A DNA stretch of 64,000 nt from Thermothelomyces thermophilus ATCC 42464. Taxonomy: Eukaryota > Ascomycota > Sordariomycetes > Sordariales > Chaetomiaceae. Below the pieces are notes generated by a model. The model saw nothing but the letters and a program-made list of their open reading frames with translations. It ran no database searches and was not told where the DNA came from. The stretch is from positions 930,001 through 994,000 of the forward strand of contig NC_016474.1 of assembly GCF_000226095.1 (NCBI RefSeq), given 5' to 3'. The position numbers were made by a program, and so were the translations under genes. Numbering within the stretch: the stretch's first letter is position 1; each line of letters begins with the position of its first letter. Positions 47,333-59,503 of this stretch are shown here, in pieces.

Positions 47333-48253
47333 TCAAAGAATCGACGTGTCCGGGAGCAGCGCGTTCCGCCACTTCATGGCCGAGTGCTCGTTGGCCCACT
47401 TCAGCACCGCGTCGTAGTCCTTGCACTCGTGCTCCGAGCCCTCGCCCGGCCCGGCCCCGGTCTTGCCCTCGAGCGTCGTGTCGGCCGAGCACATGATGCC
47501 CTGGCGGAGGTAGTTGAAGCAGTGCGCCGTGTGGTGGGCGACTTCCTCGGTCAGGTTGAAGCCGGCGTACCCCCGCTGCCAGTGCTCGGCCAGGTAGGAG
47601 AGGCAGTGGAGCTGGTGGAAGACGGTCATCATGTACCCCGGCCCGTCGTTGTGCCGGTCCAGCGCGACCGTGTACGGCTCCGGCAGGTCGTAGCGGCTGG
47701 CGTCCTTGACGACGACGTAACCTCGGCTCTCTGGCGACGCTGGTTAGCAGGCAGGCACTGCCTTCTACTAAGGAGCATACCTCGTCTCGCTGCGGAAGGA
47801 GGGGGTCTCGGCATACCTGAGCTCAACCCGATCCAGTTGTGGAGAGTGCGGAGAGTCTCCGTCTCGTTATACCACATATCCTCCCGGGCGTACTTGGGAT
47901 CGTTCCGGAACGTGTATATCTTGCGAGGGACTGGAGCAAGAACACCATGTGTTTAGCAGCTGCCTCGGGAGCGGGGGAAGATGCTGGAAACACCTACACC
48001 GAGGGACGGGCGTCCGCCTCAGAGTCTCGCGGCTGACGACAAAGGGCTTGGCGACGAGCAGATATGCTATCGTGCCAGCCATGGCGATGTCCAGAAACAG
48101 CCTCAACCACCATACGACGCCCCTTTTCCGGGGACCGCTTGCGCCGCGCCCCCGGACTTCCGGCCCAAACTCGGCTGAGACATCGTCGCTAGAGGGGGCC
48201 TTTGGGAGAAACGTCTGCTCCTCCTCGCCCGCCTCGTGTTCTTTGGTAGTCAT
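47333..48253 (-). CDS. UstYa-family (DUF3328) protein
   Basis: UstYa-like proteins are membrane-tethered oxidases or cyclases that modify fungal peptides (ustiloxin, cyclochlorotine, other dikaritins), and some act in other pathways. Exons 48253-47998, 47930-47817 and 47730-47333 give 255 aa. A cytoplasmic tail of about 47 residues is followed by one transmembrane helix (WWLRLFLDIAMAGTIAYLL). The luminal domain has PRKIYTF, two HxxHC motifs (HQLHC at 162-166, HTAHC at 190-194) and GIMCSADTTLE, all diagnostic. The first intron joins VPR to FPRKIYTF using GTAGGT as donor; a nearer donor would break the frame. No precursor peptide with Kex2-type repeats and no other tailoring gene is seen nearby. 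Confidence 0.9.
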
Positions 48254-48326
48254 GTCCTAGGGGGTAGTGCAAATCCTCCCTCTCTCTCTCTGTGCGTCTT
48301 TCTCTCGTCCACTCCACGGAATCCGG

Positions 48327-48362
48327 TTTTTTTTTGTTTTTTTTTTTTTTTTTTTTTTTTTT
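48327..48362 (+). repeat. T9-G-T26 homopolymer
   Basis: Nearly pure T run about 75 bp upstream of the ustYa-like start codon (poly-A in the transcript sense). Length may be unstable. Confidence 0.9.
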
Positions 48363-49016
48363 GGTTGGTTGACCGGAGAGCCACAGTTTACCTGGGCGAC
48401 CGAGTTGGCTTCAGTCGTCACTGAGCCGACGAGTCCACCATTGAAGAGAGAAGGGTTCCAAAGTTGCTTGGGGGTGGTCGATCATACAAGCAACGAGCGC
48501 CACTACGGCCTCATTTAGCCGGCGAGAGTTCCATAGCAGATCCGGGGCGGGTTACATCGGTTCGGTAGAAGGCTGCCGCCTGCGAATCAGGTTAGCACGG
48601 CTTGATGGGATGCTCACAACGGAAACGGAACGGCTAATATACACACTACTTCTAGACATGTATGTATGTAATCCGTACATGTCCGCAGCTCGTGGTGTGA
48701 TGTAATGTACGCTTAAGGATCAGGTTTCGATTCGTCAAATAACGGTACTGTGCCCTGCATACTTGGTGTTACGGAGGAAGAACGAATGGTCATCGGGAGA
48801 TTGGCGCAGTCGGGTGCCTGAGGTATGATGACCTTATCTCTCCCTAGCCGATGCAGAAGAGTCACAGTGATATTTGTGAGGGTCGCCCTTAACTTCTGAT
48901 ATGCCATGCGGCAATCCTCTTCTAAGCCGAGTTTAAGAATAGCCAAAATGAAAGGCCAAGACGTAAACAGAAAGCCAAATTGCAGCAATAGTGTACTTGT
49001 CATCCGTACCTGGTAT

Positions 49017-49132
49017 CGTACTTCGTGTACACAGTAATCCGTAAGGTACAGTATTACATACCCCACATACCCTACTAACGATACCTGTCCTCGCAGCAAG
49101 CAATCCGTACGGATTACAGACGTACGAAGTAC
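49017..49132. repeat. imperfect inverted repeat of GTACGGATTAC type
   Basis: Arms at about 49017-49043 and 49108-49132 share TACGGATTAC and ACGAAGTAC in opposite orientation, about 64 bp apart. A third copy of TACGGATTACAGTA follows at 49140. It could be a remnant of a short inverted-repeat element. Confidence 0.55.
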
Positions 49133-49448
49133 ACTGGTATACGGATTACAGTATGTGTGATATCAGGTGTGGGGAATACATAGTAACTAATTAATGTGAG
49201 ACCGCAACTGGATTTCCTGGAGAACGCCCGGTTGTTCGGCCAAGCAAGCTTCGGGTAGCGCACGGGCCAGTCGCCCCTTCGGCCAAAGCAATTTTCTTAT
49301 CGCGATAACCACAACTAGCTGAAAGCATCTTGGGGACTATCGTCAACATCATCGGTCGGTTAAAGCAGCCATCGCAAAGAAACCGTGTACTCAATTACGA
49401 GCCCACACATCACAACCGACCACCCCTCATTTACAATACACCAGCGCC

Positions 49449-49896
49449 ATGGATACAGGGTAAGCTCTTTCATATACCCCGACCATACCGCGAATGATGT
49501 CTTTGTTAACGGGACGACTCTTTCCTCTAGCCTCACAGCATCCGAGCAGCGCGAGCTCGAGACCCGCCTGCAAAAGCGCCAAGTCAAGGAGTTCATGACC
49601 GTACGATTCCCTTCCCCTCCCCCTTCCCCCTTCCCCCTCCCATAACCCGAGAACTGGGCTGGCTGGCTAACGCGGGTCGTCCTGGTGGTGTGTTGCGCGC
49701 GTCCCAGGTCTTCGGCAACCTCGTTGACAACTGCTTCAACGCGTGCGTCGACGACTTCACCTCCAAGGCGCTCTCGGGCCGCGAGTCGGGCTGCATCAGC
49801 CGCTGCGTGACCAAGTCCATGACGACCCAGACCCGTCTGGGCGAGCGCTTCGCCGAGCTCAACGCCGCCATGACCGCCGAGATGCAGAAGCGGTAA
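49449..49896 (+). CDS. tim9: mitochondrial small Tim chaperone Tim9
   Basis: Intermembrane-space chaperone that, with Tim10, carries hydrophobic carrier proteins to the TIM22 complex. Exons 49449-49459, 49531-49600 and 49708-49896 give 89 aa. The first exon is 11 nt (MDTG). The twin CX3C motif is C36-C40 and C56-C60 with a 15-residue spacer, forming two disulfides via Mia40. LTASEQRELETRLQKRQVKE and the FGNLVDNCF segment are Tim9-like rather than Tim10-like. Introns are 71 and 107 nt with CTAG and CCCAG acceptors. Confidence 0.95.
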
Positions 49897-50489
49897 AATT
49901 TCTTCTTGTTCTCTGCGCTCGCACGCGCGTACTCGCACATGTGGCACACCATCAGGGGGCTGCGACATGGATATGGGGCTATCGGATAGGCGGAGCGGGT
50001 CGGTGAGGGATGGGGGAGAATCAAGACGAGTCGAATAATCTCCGCTCAAGAGATAGGAGGCTCCAGAGGTTGTCTTTGGTTTGGGGTGTCGGGGTTGAGC
50101 GTTGTACCATTATCATACTACATACAATGCATGGCGGCGCCGGAAGCCACGCGGAACGAGGTCGGCTGGGATATATATGGATAGACAATGGCTGGTGGGT
50201 GCTGTCGGTGTAGCATTACGAGGAATCTTCGGCCTTTGGGATGAGTGTCCTCGCCCCGATCACATAGCGCACTTTGCCATGCAGTAGTAGCACACGCATT
50301 CTTGACAAAAACCACATAATCCGTACGGTTCCAGGCAGGTGTGACGCAGAAAAGATGGCATGACACCTTTTATTCAGCCATTGTTGACAAGGTGGAAAAG
50401 AGAAAACAAACATTAAGGACATGACCAACACCCCTGTGCCATTGCTCATCCTTACTGCCATCACTCGCTACCATAGTAATGACGAAGAA
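49897..50489. other. convergent intergenic region
   Basis: About 0.6 kb between the convergent tim9 and nup188 genes; no coding frame is supported. A TAATCCGTACGG motif lies near 50320. Confidence 0.6.
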
Positions 50490-53400
50490 CTACTCCTCTT
50501 CCTCTGCCAAGACATCTCGAATCCCTTCCAACAACCCGACCGCCTTCTCCTCCAGCTTCGTCTCGCACCCGCTCCCCTCGCTAGCCTTCATCCCCCTCCA
50601 CTCTGCCTCCCTGGGGTTCAACGGCAGCAGTCTCTCCCGGAGCACTTTCCGGCTGGCCAGCCAAAACTCGACGTTCTCCAACACCGCGCCCGAATCCCAA
50701 ACCACCTCGGGGATGTCCCGCGCATTGCCCGACCTCAGCGCCGCCAGCACCCGCGTGAGCAGCGCCAGAGAGTGCACCTCGGACAGGGCGACGAGCGCGA
50801 CAAAGTAGTGCGGGCCGGCGCCGGGGGCGTCGCGCGACGAGAGCGGCACGGTGCGACTCAGTCCCGGCGCCTCGAGGCGGTCGACCGACGAGCGGAGGAG
50901 GTTCGGGAACTGGTTGAGCACGAAGGCGACCTCAGGGGCGATGGTCGCCCCCAGGGCGCCCAGGATGTTGAGCAGCAAAGGCAGGATGCCCTTGGCCCAG
51001 ATGGCGTAGCAGCGGGCGGCCCCGGCATTGTCGGTGAAGGGTGAGACGTTGGCGCGGCGCATGAAGCCGGCGAGGTTGGCCGAGGTCAGATGGCCGAGGA
51101 GGCCGTCGCAGGCGAGCTGCTCGGCGAGGGCGGGCAGGGCGGAGAGCTCGAGGAGGAGGAGCAGGGCGAGCTCGCCGTAGATGGGGTCCCCTTTCTCGGC
51201 GAGGCGATCAGACCAGGAGAAGAGCGAGGTGGCGACCTGCAGGACGTTGTGAGATGACATGATGTTGAGCACTTGGAGTTGACATTGTTCGATGCCCGGG
51301 ACGCTCAGGCACGCCTGAAGGATGGCGGTGATCAGGGCGAGGTCTTCGGGAGTGGTCGCTGCATCCGGCTCGTGGACGAGAGCGGCGAGGTTGCGGAACG
51401 ACCTGGCGACGACGCGGTCGAGGGTCGTGAGGACTAACTGTGTGACCGCGACCGGGCTTTCGGCGGTGGGTTTTTGTGGAGCAGCGTTGTTGGAATGCTT
51501 GGTCCCGCGAAGGACGACAAAGAGGACCTTGAGGAGGGTGCGGAAGTACGAGATCTGGTCTTTGCTCCAGGGATTGTCGACACCGTTGATGGTGGCGGAC
51601 ACCAACGAGAGAAGCTGGCTGATGTCCTTGGGGAGAAGTGAGTAATCTGCGAGCCGTTGGAGTAGCGTCAGCCCCAAATTTGCCCTCGAGTGGGCAAGGA
51701 CCACAAAGATGTTCTCCGGCGGCTGTGGACGTTGGTTTGCCTCCAAGCATTGCTCAGCAACCTGCAACATCTGCCTTGCGACGGATTGGTGCTTCGGGAG
51801 CAAACAGATGCTGAGCTCTAAAAGCAGGTACTCCCAAGCATGGAACAGCGCCTGAAGAAAAGAAAAGAAAAAAAAGTTAGCACCACCACCACCATCAACA
51901 ACAACAACAACAACAACGACAACCACCGTTTGGTCGTGGAGATCTCGGTCGACTTACAACTTCGGCCTCTACGAGGGACAGATTCAGGTTCGCCGCCTCC
52001 ATCTCACGCCTGAAACCGTTCTGTCGTGGCCCGGCCCAGCCCGCATCATAGCTGAGCATGGACTCGGCAACGTCCAACGCGTAGTAATACTGGGATCCCA
52101 GGTCCCGCGGCACCAAGAGGGTCCTCTTGAAGTCGTCCACAGAAAATCCCTGATACTGCTTGGCAAAATTCCTCGAGAAGTTGGCATGCAGCGACGAGTT
52201 GTAATCCGACACCGCGACGCCGTCCCGGAGGAAGTAGTCCAAATCATTCACCACCTCGGCGGCAAAAGTCTGCTCCTGGCGCATCTGCCGCAGATGGTAC
52301 AGCTGCATGGCAAAGGTCTCGGCGATGTAGGCTGCTATCCTCGCTTGGTAGCACGCCTCGGCTGGATTGGCTTTGGACACTACCGCGGGAGCCTTGAGGT
52401 CACGGACGTAGGCCCGGAGTTCTTGCAGGAACGTTTTGTCTTTCTGCATGGCAAAGATGGTCCATGGCCAGTAATTTTGCGCTGATGTGAAGAAGTCGAG
52501 AACGGCAAGGAGCTCTTGGCTCGAGATATCCTTGATGGCGCGCAGCTTCTCTAACGCGGTCGACAAAACAGAGCCCGCGGTGAGCTGTGAGATCTTGGCC
52601 TCGCCCTTGAGTGCTTCCCGCGGCGTTTTGCCCGTGAGCAAGCAGTTTGCCATCCATTGTTGCCGGTTGCGCAAGATGGTCGAGAAAAACCTCCATGTGC
52701 TCGCCACTTCGGCTACTCGATCGAACGGTTTGTCTAGCTGCGCAGCAATCTGGATGAAGGAGCGCGATACTTGCGGGCCCAGGTAACCTAGCAGAGACGG
52801 AGGCTCACCGCTGCTCTTGCCGGCGCTCTCCACGAGCGCGCTGAGAAGAGAAATAGCCGGTATCCTGAAAGAGTGCCTGATGGCCGGAAGCCGAGCAATA
52901 ACACATGCCGACTTGAACAGCTGGGTCTGGATGCCTGCTGACGCTTTGTTTAGATAGTCAGCGACTCGCAAGAGGATGGTTGCGAATTCCAAGACCGTAG
53001 TCAGTCTTTCCGACACGATCTGGGCTCGCCTCTGATAGATTGTCGTGTCTGGTAGTTGAAAGGCGGCTAGTAGAGTGGCCAGAAGTGGTTGGAATCGCAG
53101 CGAACTCGACGAGCTCGAGAGGAAGCTCTCCACGACGTAGTCGGCTGCAGGAGCGAGCGGCCCCGTCAGGCTCCTCGGCGTATCGGTCGATCCCACGCTA
53201 TGTGTGTAAAGCATGAGTTTGTGCATGATACCCACCACGTCCCGGATCATGACGCTGCGGTCCACTTCAGAGGGAAACCTCCACGTGGCGGAATTCTCAA
53301 ACACGTCGACGCTCGTCTGCGCGATCGAGAGAGTTACCCGAGATACGATCTTGTCCGAAGCCCCGATCCACGGGTTCTCCTCCCCCTTGGCGCGACTGTT

Positions 53401-56151
53401 GACGCTGATACCCGACCTCCGTTGCACCGCGCTTGTCTTCGCACTGTCCACGAGGCTGGAGAACAGCTTCACGGCCGACAAGAGAAGATCGTATCTTTCG
53501 GCAAGCATGTCGAGGTTGGCTGTGATCCTCGATAAGCGCCCGGATCGAGTGTCGGTGTTGATGAGCGGGCACCGTGCCATGTATGCCCAAACCCGGCCAG
53601 GACATACCGGAAGCGCCGCATGCAAGAACTGAAGGCATGATGACAAGGCGGCAGTCTTGGGCCCATCTAAGTCAGCAAGTTCCTCCTCAACCAGACTGTC
53701 GAGCGTGTCGCAGACAACGTTCATGATGTCCCTGCCCCGGGAGAGCAAACGGCTAGCCTCGGTCAGTATCCTCAAGCCCCTGTCCGGGTCTGTCTTGGAG
53801 GACCTGAGTGTCTCGGCGCGCAGCACCGTCGCTAACAAGGAGATGCCCTCGATAAGCTCATCCGCCGACAGGTACCCCAGCGCGGTGTCGTAGGCACCTG
53901 CCATGAGATTCACCTCGAGACGCTTCCCAAAGAGAGCCAGGGTGGAATGTTCGAATTCCAGCTTGGCAACCCTGCCAACGTCGGTAACGAAGCGACCAAA
54001 CGTCCCACGAGATATTGTGCACTTCTCTTCTGGTAAGATCCGCCTATTAGACTTGGATGCTGCGTCGAAGAGATCGATATCCTTGGTCAGACGGAAGGAG
54101 TTTGTGTTCTCCTCCTCGAAGACCAGCTCGTAAGACCTGTCCCACCGCGGGTCCCAGTTCAAAGTCAGGCTCGGGTTCTTCACGAGAAGGCCAGTGATCA
54201 GTTCGGAGCTTTCATTGTCCGAGACCAGGGCTGCCGACAGGATGCGGCACATGGAGGCAAAGGGGAGGAATTCGTAGGGAAAGCGATTTCGGGACTGAGA
54301 GGCGTATTGCACGTTGAGCGTGTCGTCGCTCAGCATGCGAGTGTAAATGTCAAGGGCGGACTTCTCGTTAGAAGGAGCCTCGGCAGAGATGTCCCAGTAC
54401 TGGCTACCCCCCGAGAGGATGGAAAGCAAACACGAGACCGGCTCCGCCTGGTAACCCACGTAATGGGCACTCCGTTTCAGGAGGTCCTGGAAGGTCAGGC
54501 GAGCGCGGGCGCCTAGAACCGGGCGGAACGCGGCCAGCTGGCCGCTTCCTAGGCAAACGGCCATGTCGGCCATGAGCTCATAGACCTGACCCCGGCCAGT
54601 GGCAATCCGAGCCATGTTTTCCGCCGGCTCGATGTTGCGTTCCAACTGCTGGGAGACGAGGAATACGTCGTACGAAGATGCCTCTATGGAGACAATGCTC
54701 CCAGCCGAGTTTCTCCGCTGGCGGCCAGACGGCTCGTATTCCAGTTCAAAGCCAGCCTGCGCCCGCTGATTCTGCAACAAATCGCGCCGCTCAGCGCGCT
54801 CCTGGTAACCAACATGCATCTGGTGTAGAATGAGAGACCAGGCGAACACGACAGGCATCGTCGAGATCAAACCGGCGCTAGCAGCGGCTGCAATGGTGGT
54901 GTGCATCTGCGCGAGGTTATCGGACGAAGCCAAGTAGGGCTCCTCCTCCTCCAGCAGGTCGACGTCTTGGTCGAGGTACGAGAGGGTTCGGTCGACGTTG
55001 AGCAGTTTCAGGGAGATGGCGGCAACCAGACTGTGAAGCGGCATGAGCAGCTCGGCAATGAGCTCATGGCCCCTGGGGACCGGTTCGAAGAACTCGCAGG
55101 TGTCCATGAGGGCAAACCACTGAGTTACGAGCGCGGGGGCTGCGAACTGGGAGGCTTTGAGATCCAGGATCTGAAAGATCAGCGACATGGCGTGGATGGC
55201 CTCGGTAAGCGCCGTCCTGATCCAGTCGACCTCAAACTGCTCCGTCAGCATCTGGTTGTCCAGAGATTCCGGGGCCATCTGCATCCTGTCGAAGCAGCCC
55301 TCGAGAGTGCGAATGTATGTTGGCGCGAGGGCATCCAGTTGGGTTGTGTCGGGCTTCGCCGCATTCTGATCGAAGCCGAATGCGCCCTGCAGGACAGCGT
55401 TACGCAAGGGGTCCAGTTCCACGCCGGTACCTGGCGCGCGCGAGTGCAGGAGGAATGCGAGTAGCGCGTCGACGGCAGCCAGAAACGACCGACGTTCAGA
55501 AAGGTAGGTAGCGAGTAGGCGCCGGCGACGGGTCGTCTCGCTCTCGAAGTCAGCCCAGGCAGAATCGGCATCAGCGACTGTTGTGACGTTGAGCAGCGCT
55601 ACGATAGCCGAGGCCTGCGCATCCCCGACACCGGCAGCTTCTTGAACATTGGCGACATCTTGCGTGGACAGCGGCCCGGTGAGGTGGCTGTGGGCGCGTG
55701 ACTGGTATTCGATAATGACGACGCGGAGGGCGGCAACCTCGTTAATGTTGACGTTTCTGCTCAACCACCGCGCATCGTCCTTGATCGTGTCGAGATTGTA
55801 GGGGTCGTTTGGCGAAGGCACGACGTTGATAGCCCCGGTCTTGGTCTCAAAATCGAGCTTGGTCTCATTCGTGGGCGGCGCAAAAGTCTTGGTGGGTTCC
55901 CTCAACAACTGGTGGACATATCCGTCGCGGAGGAAGGCCGAGACGGCGGCGCTCCTAAGTCGGTCGCATGCTAGATCTTCAAGAGCGGTGGCGACGAGTC
56001 TCCAGGAGCTGCAAGAAAACAGACAGGGTCAGAATACGTATACACGCCAGATATTGCAAACATGTAGATGGGCAACACACAGGATTATTTTGTTGCCGCT
56101 TAGACATTCCCCGAGCGGCGGAAAATAGCTTCTATCGGTCAAGGTAGCCAT
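50490..56151 (-). CDS. nup188: nucleoporin Nup188
   Basis: Large alpha-helical scaffold nucleoporin of the inner ring of the nuclear pore complex, binding Nic96. Exons 56151-56081, 56008-51958 and 51851-50490 give 1827 aa, close to the Chaetomium thermophilum protein. The start encodes MATLTDRSYFPPLGECL; the second exon opens with SWRLVATALEDL. Long helical repeats follow, with a run such as EVAALRVVIIEYQSRAHSHL. A low-complexity segment in the 106-nt second intron (CAA/CAC repeats) can be misread as coding. The close fit to Chaetomium Nup188, recalled from family knowledge, supports a Sordariales origin. Confidence 0.93.
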
Positions 56152-57098
56152 TGGCAATGGTCTCCATCCGGGCCAGGACTGGCCGGTGCTGGAGCGTTCA
56201 ATTCGAGAACCCGGGGCGCCGTCCAGGTGTTGCAAAGCAAATAGTGGTGATGGCAGACCTTGGGCCGCGAGCGAGCGGATTGTCGAACCTCAATTTGGAA
56301 CCTCTCTTGCACCGACGCGCTCTGCACCTACGCGGGTGTCCCAAGCTGGAAAGAGCCATCTCTGCCAGGCGGTTGCCCAGGAGGCTGCAACACGCCCGCT
56401 TTTTTCAAGTTTAAGACCCACTTGACGGCTTATCGATAAAAAGCTGCAGCCGAGGTTCCACTCTCTTCATGGTTTGTTGCGATGGGATGCGTACATACAG
56501 TACGTCCATAGATACTTTCAAGTACACTTCGGAATACTATGGCACTTCTGGTAAGACGTTGGGCGCCTCTACCAGCGCCACTTGCCCCTTGCTCGATCTG
56601 GGTATGGTGGGGGAGCTATTTCGCCTCCTGCTGACTCTACGGAGTACGGATTACATGCAGCCCCTCCATCAACTTAATCCATCCAGCACCCCGCAAGTCA
56701 TCCGTAGGTATGTACGGACTAGTGCATGTACCTTTACGCTGTTACGTGTAGATGCGAGGGCCGCTGCTCTGCTTACTTTTTCTGACTTGATACGAAAGAC
56801 ACACTTTCACGATTACGCCCTGCCCTTCCACCCTTCCAGGTTTTCCCAGCAGTGGTGAGTCACGAAACTAATTCTGGAGGGTGTCCGGTTATTTTGTATG
56901 GATTACAAAAAGCTCAAACTCCTCTTTTTGTGCAAGAACCGCCTCCCAAAAAAAAATCATAGCGTTTTCGTTTCTTTATCCGCCATCTCGACTTCCCTCG
57001 CTCTCCGAATTCGGTGACAAGTGTATACAGACAACAAGAAGCGGCAGAACAAGAACTTTAAACCAAACCCCCCCCCCCAAAAGGCGAACAAAACAAAA
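56152..57098. other. divergent intergenic region
   Basis: About 0.95 kb between the divergent nup188 and trpC starts. It carries a TGAGTCA element, a TACGGAGTACGGATTAC motif near 56637, and C- and A-rich tracts just before trpC. No coding frame is supported. Confidence 0.6.
56856..56862. promoter_or_regulatory. candidate Cpc1/Gcn4 site (TGAGTCA)
   Basis: A perfect 7-bp bZIP element 237 bp upstream of the trpC start. General amino acid control of trp genes through Cpc1 is established in filamentous fungi; binding here is inferred. Confidence 0.5.
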
Positions 57099-59503
57099 AT
57101 GCCGGCCGCTTCGGACATCGTTGATTACTCACCACATCATCCTGATCCCTCGCCCCTGATCCCAACAGCCACCAATCTTATCTTGATCGACAACTATGAC
57201 TCCTTTACCTGGAACGTCTACCAGTACCTGGTGCTCGAGGGTGCCAACGTGACCGTGTTCCGCAACGACAAGATCACACTCGAGGAGCTCATTGCGAAGA
57301 AGCCGACTCAATTGGTCATCAGTCCCGGGCCAGGTCACCCAAACACCGACTCGGGCATCAGCCGCGATGCAATCAAATACTTCGCCGGCAAGATTCCCAT
57401 TTTTGGTGTCTGCATGGGACAGTAAGTGCAAAAAAAAAAAAAAAAAAAAAAAACGCATTGGTCCGCTCCGGATCCCTGACTCATCACCACGACGCTGACG
57501 CTCTATCTAGACAATGCATCTTTGATGTGTACGGCGGTGATGTGAGCTTCGCCGGGGAGATTCTGCACGGCAAGACGTCACCCCTGAGCCACGATTCCAA
57601 GGGTGTCTATGCCGGCCTACCCCAGGGTCTGCCCGTGACCCGTTATCACTCACTGGCCGGAACCCACGTCACTCTGCCCGAGTGTCTCGAGGTCACCTCC
57701 TGGATCGCCAAGGAGGATGGCTCTAAAGGGGTCATCATGGGTGTCCGCCACAAGGAATACACCATTGAGGGGGTGCAGTTCCACCCCGAGAGCATCCTGT
57801 CGGCCGAGGGCCGCGTCATGCTGAGGAACTTCCTGCACTTGCAAGGCGGGACATGGGCTGAGAACGAACGGCTGCAGAGGGCCACCGAGGGGAGCAAGAA
57901 AGCGTCGAGCGCGCCGGACGGTGACGCGAAGACTGCCGCCAAGCCAAAGAACAACATTCTTCAGAAAATTTACGCCCACCGGCGGGCCGCCGTGGCCGCC
58001 CAGAAAGAGATTCCCTCCCAACGTCCCTCCGACCTGCAGGCCGCCTACGACCTGAACCTAGCGCCACCCCGGATCTCTCTCGTCGAACGCCTGCGCAACT
58101 CGCCGTTCGATGTCGCTCTGGCGGCGGAGATCAAGAGGGCGTCGCCTTCGAAGGGCATCTTTGCGCTCGACATAGACGCGCCTACCCAGGCCCGCAAGTA
58201 TGCGCTCGCCGGCGCCAGCGTCATCTCGGTGCTTACCGAACCGGAGTGGTTCAAGGGCAGCATCGAGGACCTCCGGGCGGTGCGTCGAGTCCTCGACGGG
58301 ATGCCGAATCGGCCCGCCGTGCTCCGGAAGGAGTTCATCTTTGAGGAGTACCAGATCCTGGAGGCCAGGCTCGCGGGCGCCGACACCGTGCTGCTGATCG
58401 TCAAGATGCTCGAGCCCGAGGTCCTGGAACGGCTATACAAGTACTCGCTGTCGCTGGGGATGGAGCCGCTGGTGGAGGTGCAAAACAGCGAGGAGATGGC
58501 CATTGCCATCAAGCTGGGAGCCAAGGTCATCGGCGTCAACAACCGCAACCTAGAGAGCTTCGAGGTCGATCTGGGCACCACCGGCCGGCTGCGGAGCATG
58601 GTGCCCAAGGATACCCTCCTGTTGGCTCTCAGCGGCATCAACTCCCACCAGGACGTCCTCGACTGCAAGCGGGACGGCGTCAACGGCATCCTCGTCGGAG
58701 AGGCCATCATGCGTGCTCCGGACGCGACCAAGTTCATCAGGGAGCTGTGCGCCGGGCCGGACGCGCCGGCGCCCGAGTCGTCGTCGTCGGCCAAGCCGCT
58801 CCTCGTCAAGATCTGCGGGACACGGAGCGCCGAGGCCGCTATCGAGGCCGTCAAAGCCGGCGCCGACCTGGTCGGCATGATCCTGGTCCCCGGTACGAAA
58901 CGGTGCGTCTCCCACGAGACGGCACTCGCCATCTCGGAAGCCGTGCACAGCAGCAAGAAGGCGGCGCCCGCCGCCACGGAAGCCGTCCACGTCCCCCAAA
59001 CGGCGACGGACTTCTTCGCTCTCACCGGCGAAACCCTCCGCAAGAGGGCGCCGCTCCTGGTGGGAGTCTTCATGAACCAGCCCCTGGCCGAGGTGCTCGA
59101 GAAGCAGCGGCTGTACAACCTCGACGTGGTCCAGCTGCACGGCGACGAGCCGCTCGAGTGGGCCAGGCTGATCCCCGTGCCCGTCATTCGCAAGTTCGGG
59201 CCCGGACAGGTCGGGCTGGGGACGCGCGGGTACCACGCGGTGCCGCTGCTGGACTCGGGCGCCGGGTCCGGGCAGCTGCTCGACGTAGACGCGGTCAAGG
59301 GGGCGCTGGAGCGGGACCAGGGCTTGTCCTTCCTGCTGGCGGGCGGGCTGGGGCCGGAAAACGTTGCCCAGGCGGTGGCGGCCCTGGGTCCGCTCGCGGA
59401 GAGGGTGCTGGGTGTGGACGTGAGCAGCGGCGTCGAAGCTGACAGGCACCAGAGTCTGGACAAGATTAGGGAGTTTGTAAAGGCCGCCAAGGCGATCCGG
59501 TAG
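57099..59503 (+). CDS. trpC: trifunctional tryptophan biosynthesis protein (glutamine amidotransferase / IGPS / PRAI)
   Basis: Carries three activities: the glutaminase subunit of anthranilate synthase, indole-3-glycerol-phosphate synthase and phosphoribosylanthranilate isomerase. Exons 57099-57421 and 57511-59503 give 771 aa, normal for fungal TrpC/Trp-1. The class-I amidotransferase has [16 protein letters not shown], nucleophile Cys105 in GVCMGQQC, and His199/Glu201 in QFHPES. The IGPS domain starts near residue 255 ([10 protein letters not shown]) and includes [12 protein letters not shown] and LRKEFIF. The PRAI domain starts near 555 with [14 protein letters not shown]. The 89-nt intron interrupts the amidotransferase exactly at GQ/QC and contains a 24-A run. 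Confidence 0.97.
57430..57453 (+). repeat. A24 run in the trpC intron
   Basis: Twenty-four consecutive A start 8 nt after the trpC splice donor. Confidence 0.9.
57477..57483. promoter_or_regulatory. second candidate Cpc1/Gcn4 site inside the trpC intron
   Basis: TGACTCA inside the intron. A 7-bp match can arise by chance (another lies in the RRM gene), so this is weak alone but notable with the upstream copy. Confidence 0.3.

Larger units (their letters stand above)
48254..49448. other. divergent intergenic region with repeats
   Basis: About 1.2 kb between divergent ustYa-like and tim9 starts. It holds a T-rich run in the ustYa leader (48327-48362) and a cluster of GTACGGATTAC motifs forming an inverted repeat (separate entries). 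No coding frame is supported. Confidence 0.55.

Noticed and set aside
51885-51935. Val/Cys-rich peptide runs at the edges of nup188 exons
   Set aside because: Translation of CAA/CAC repeats inside the second intron, bounded by GTAAGT and TTCAG.
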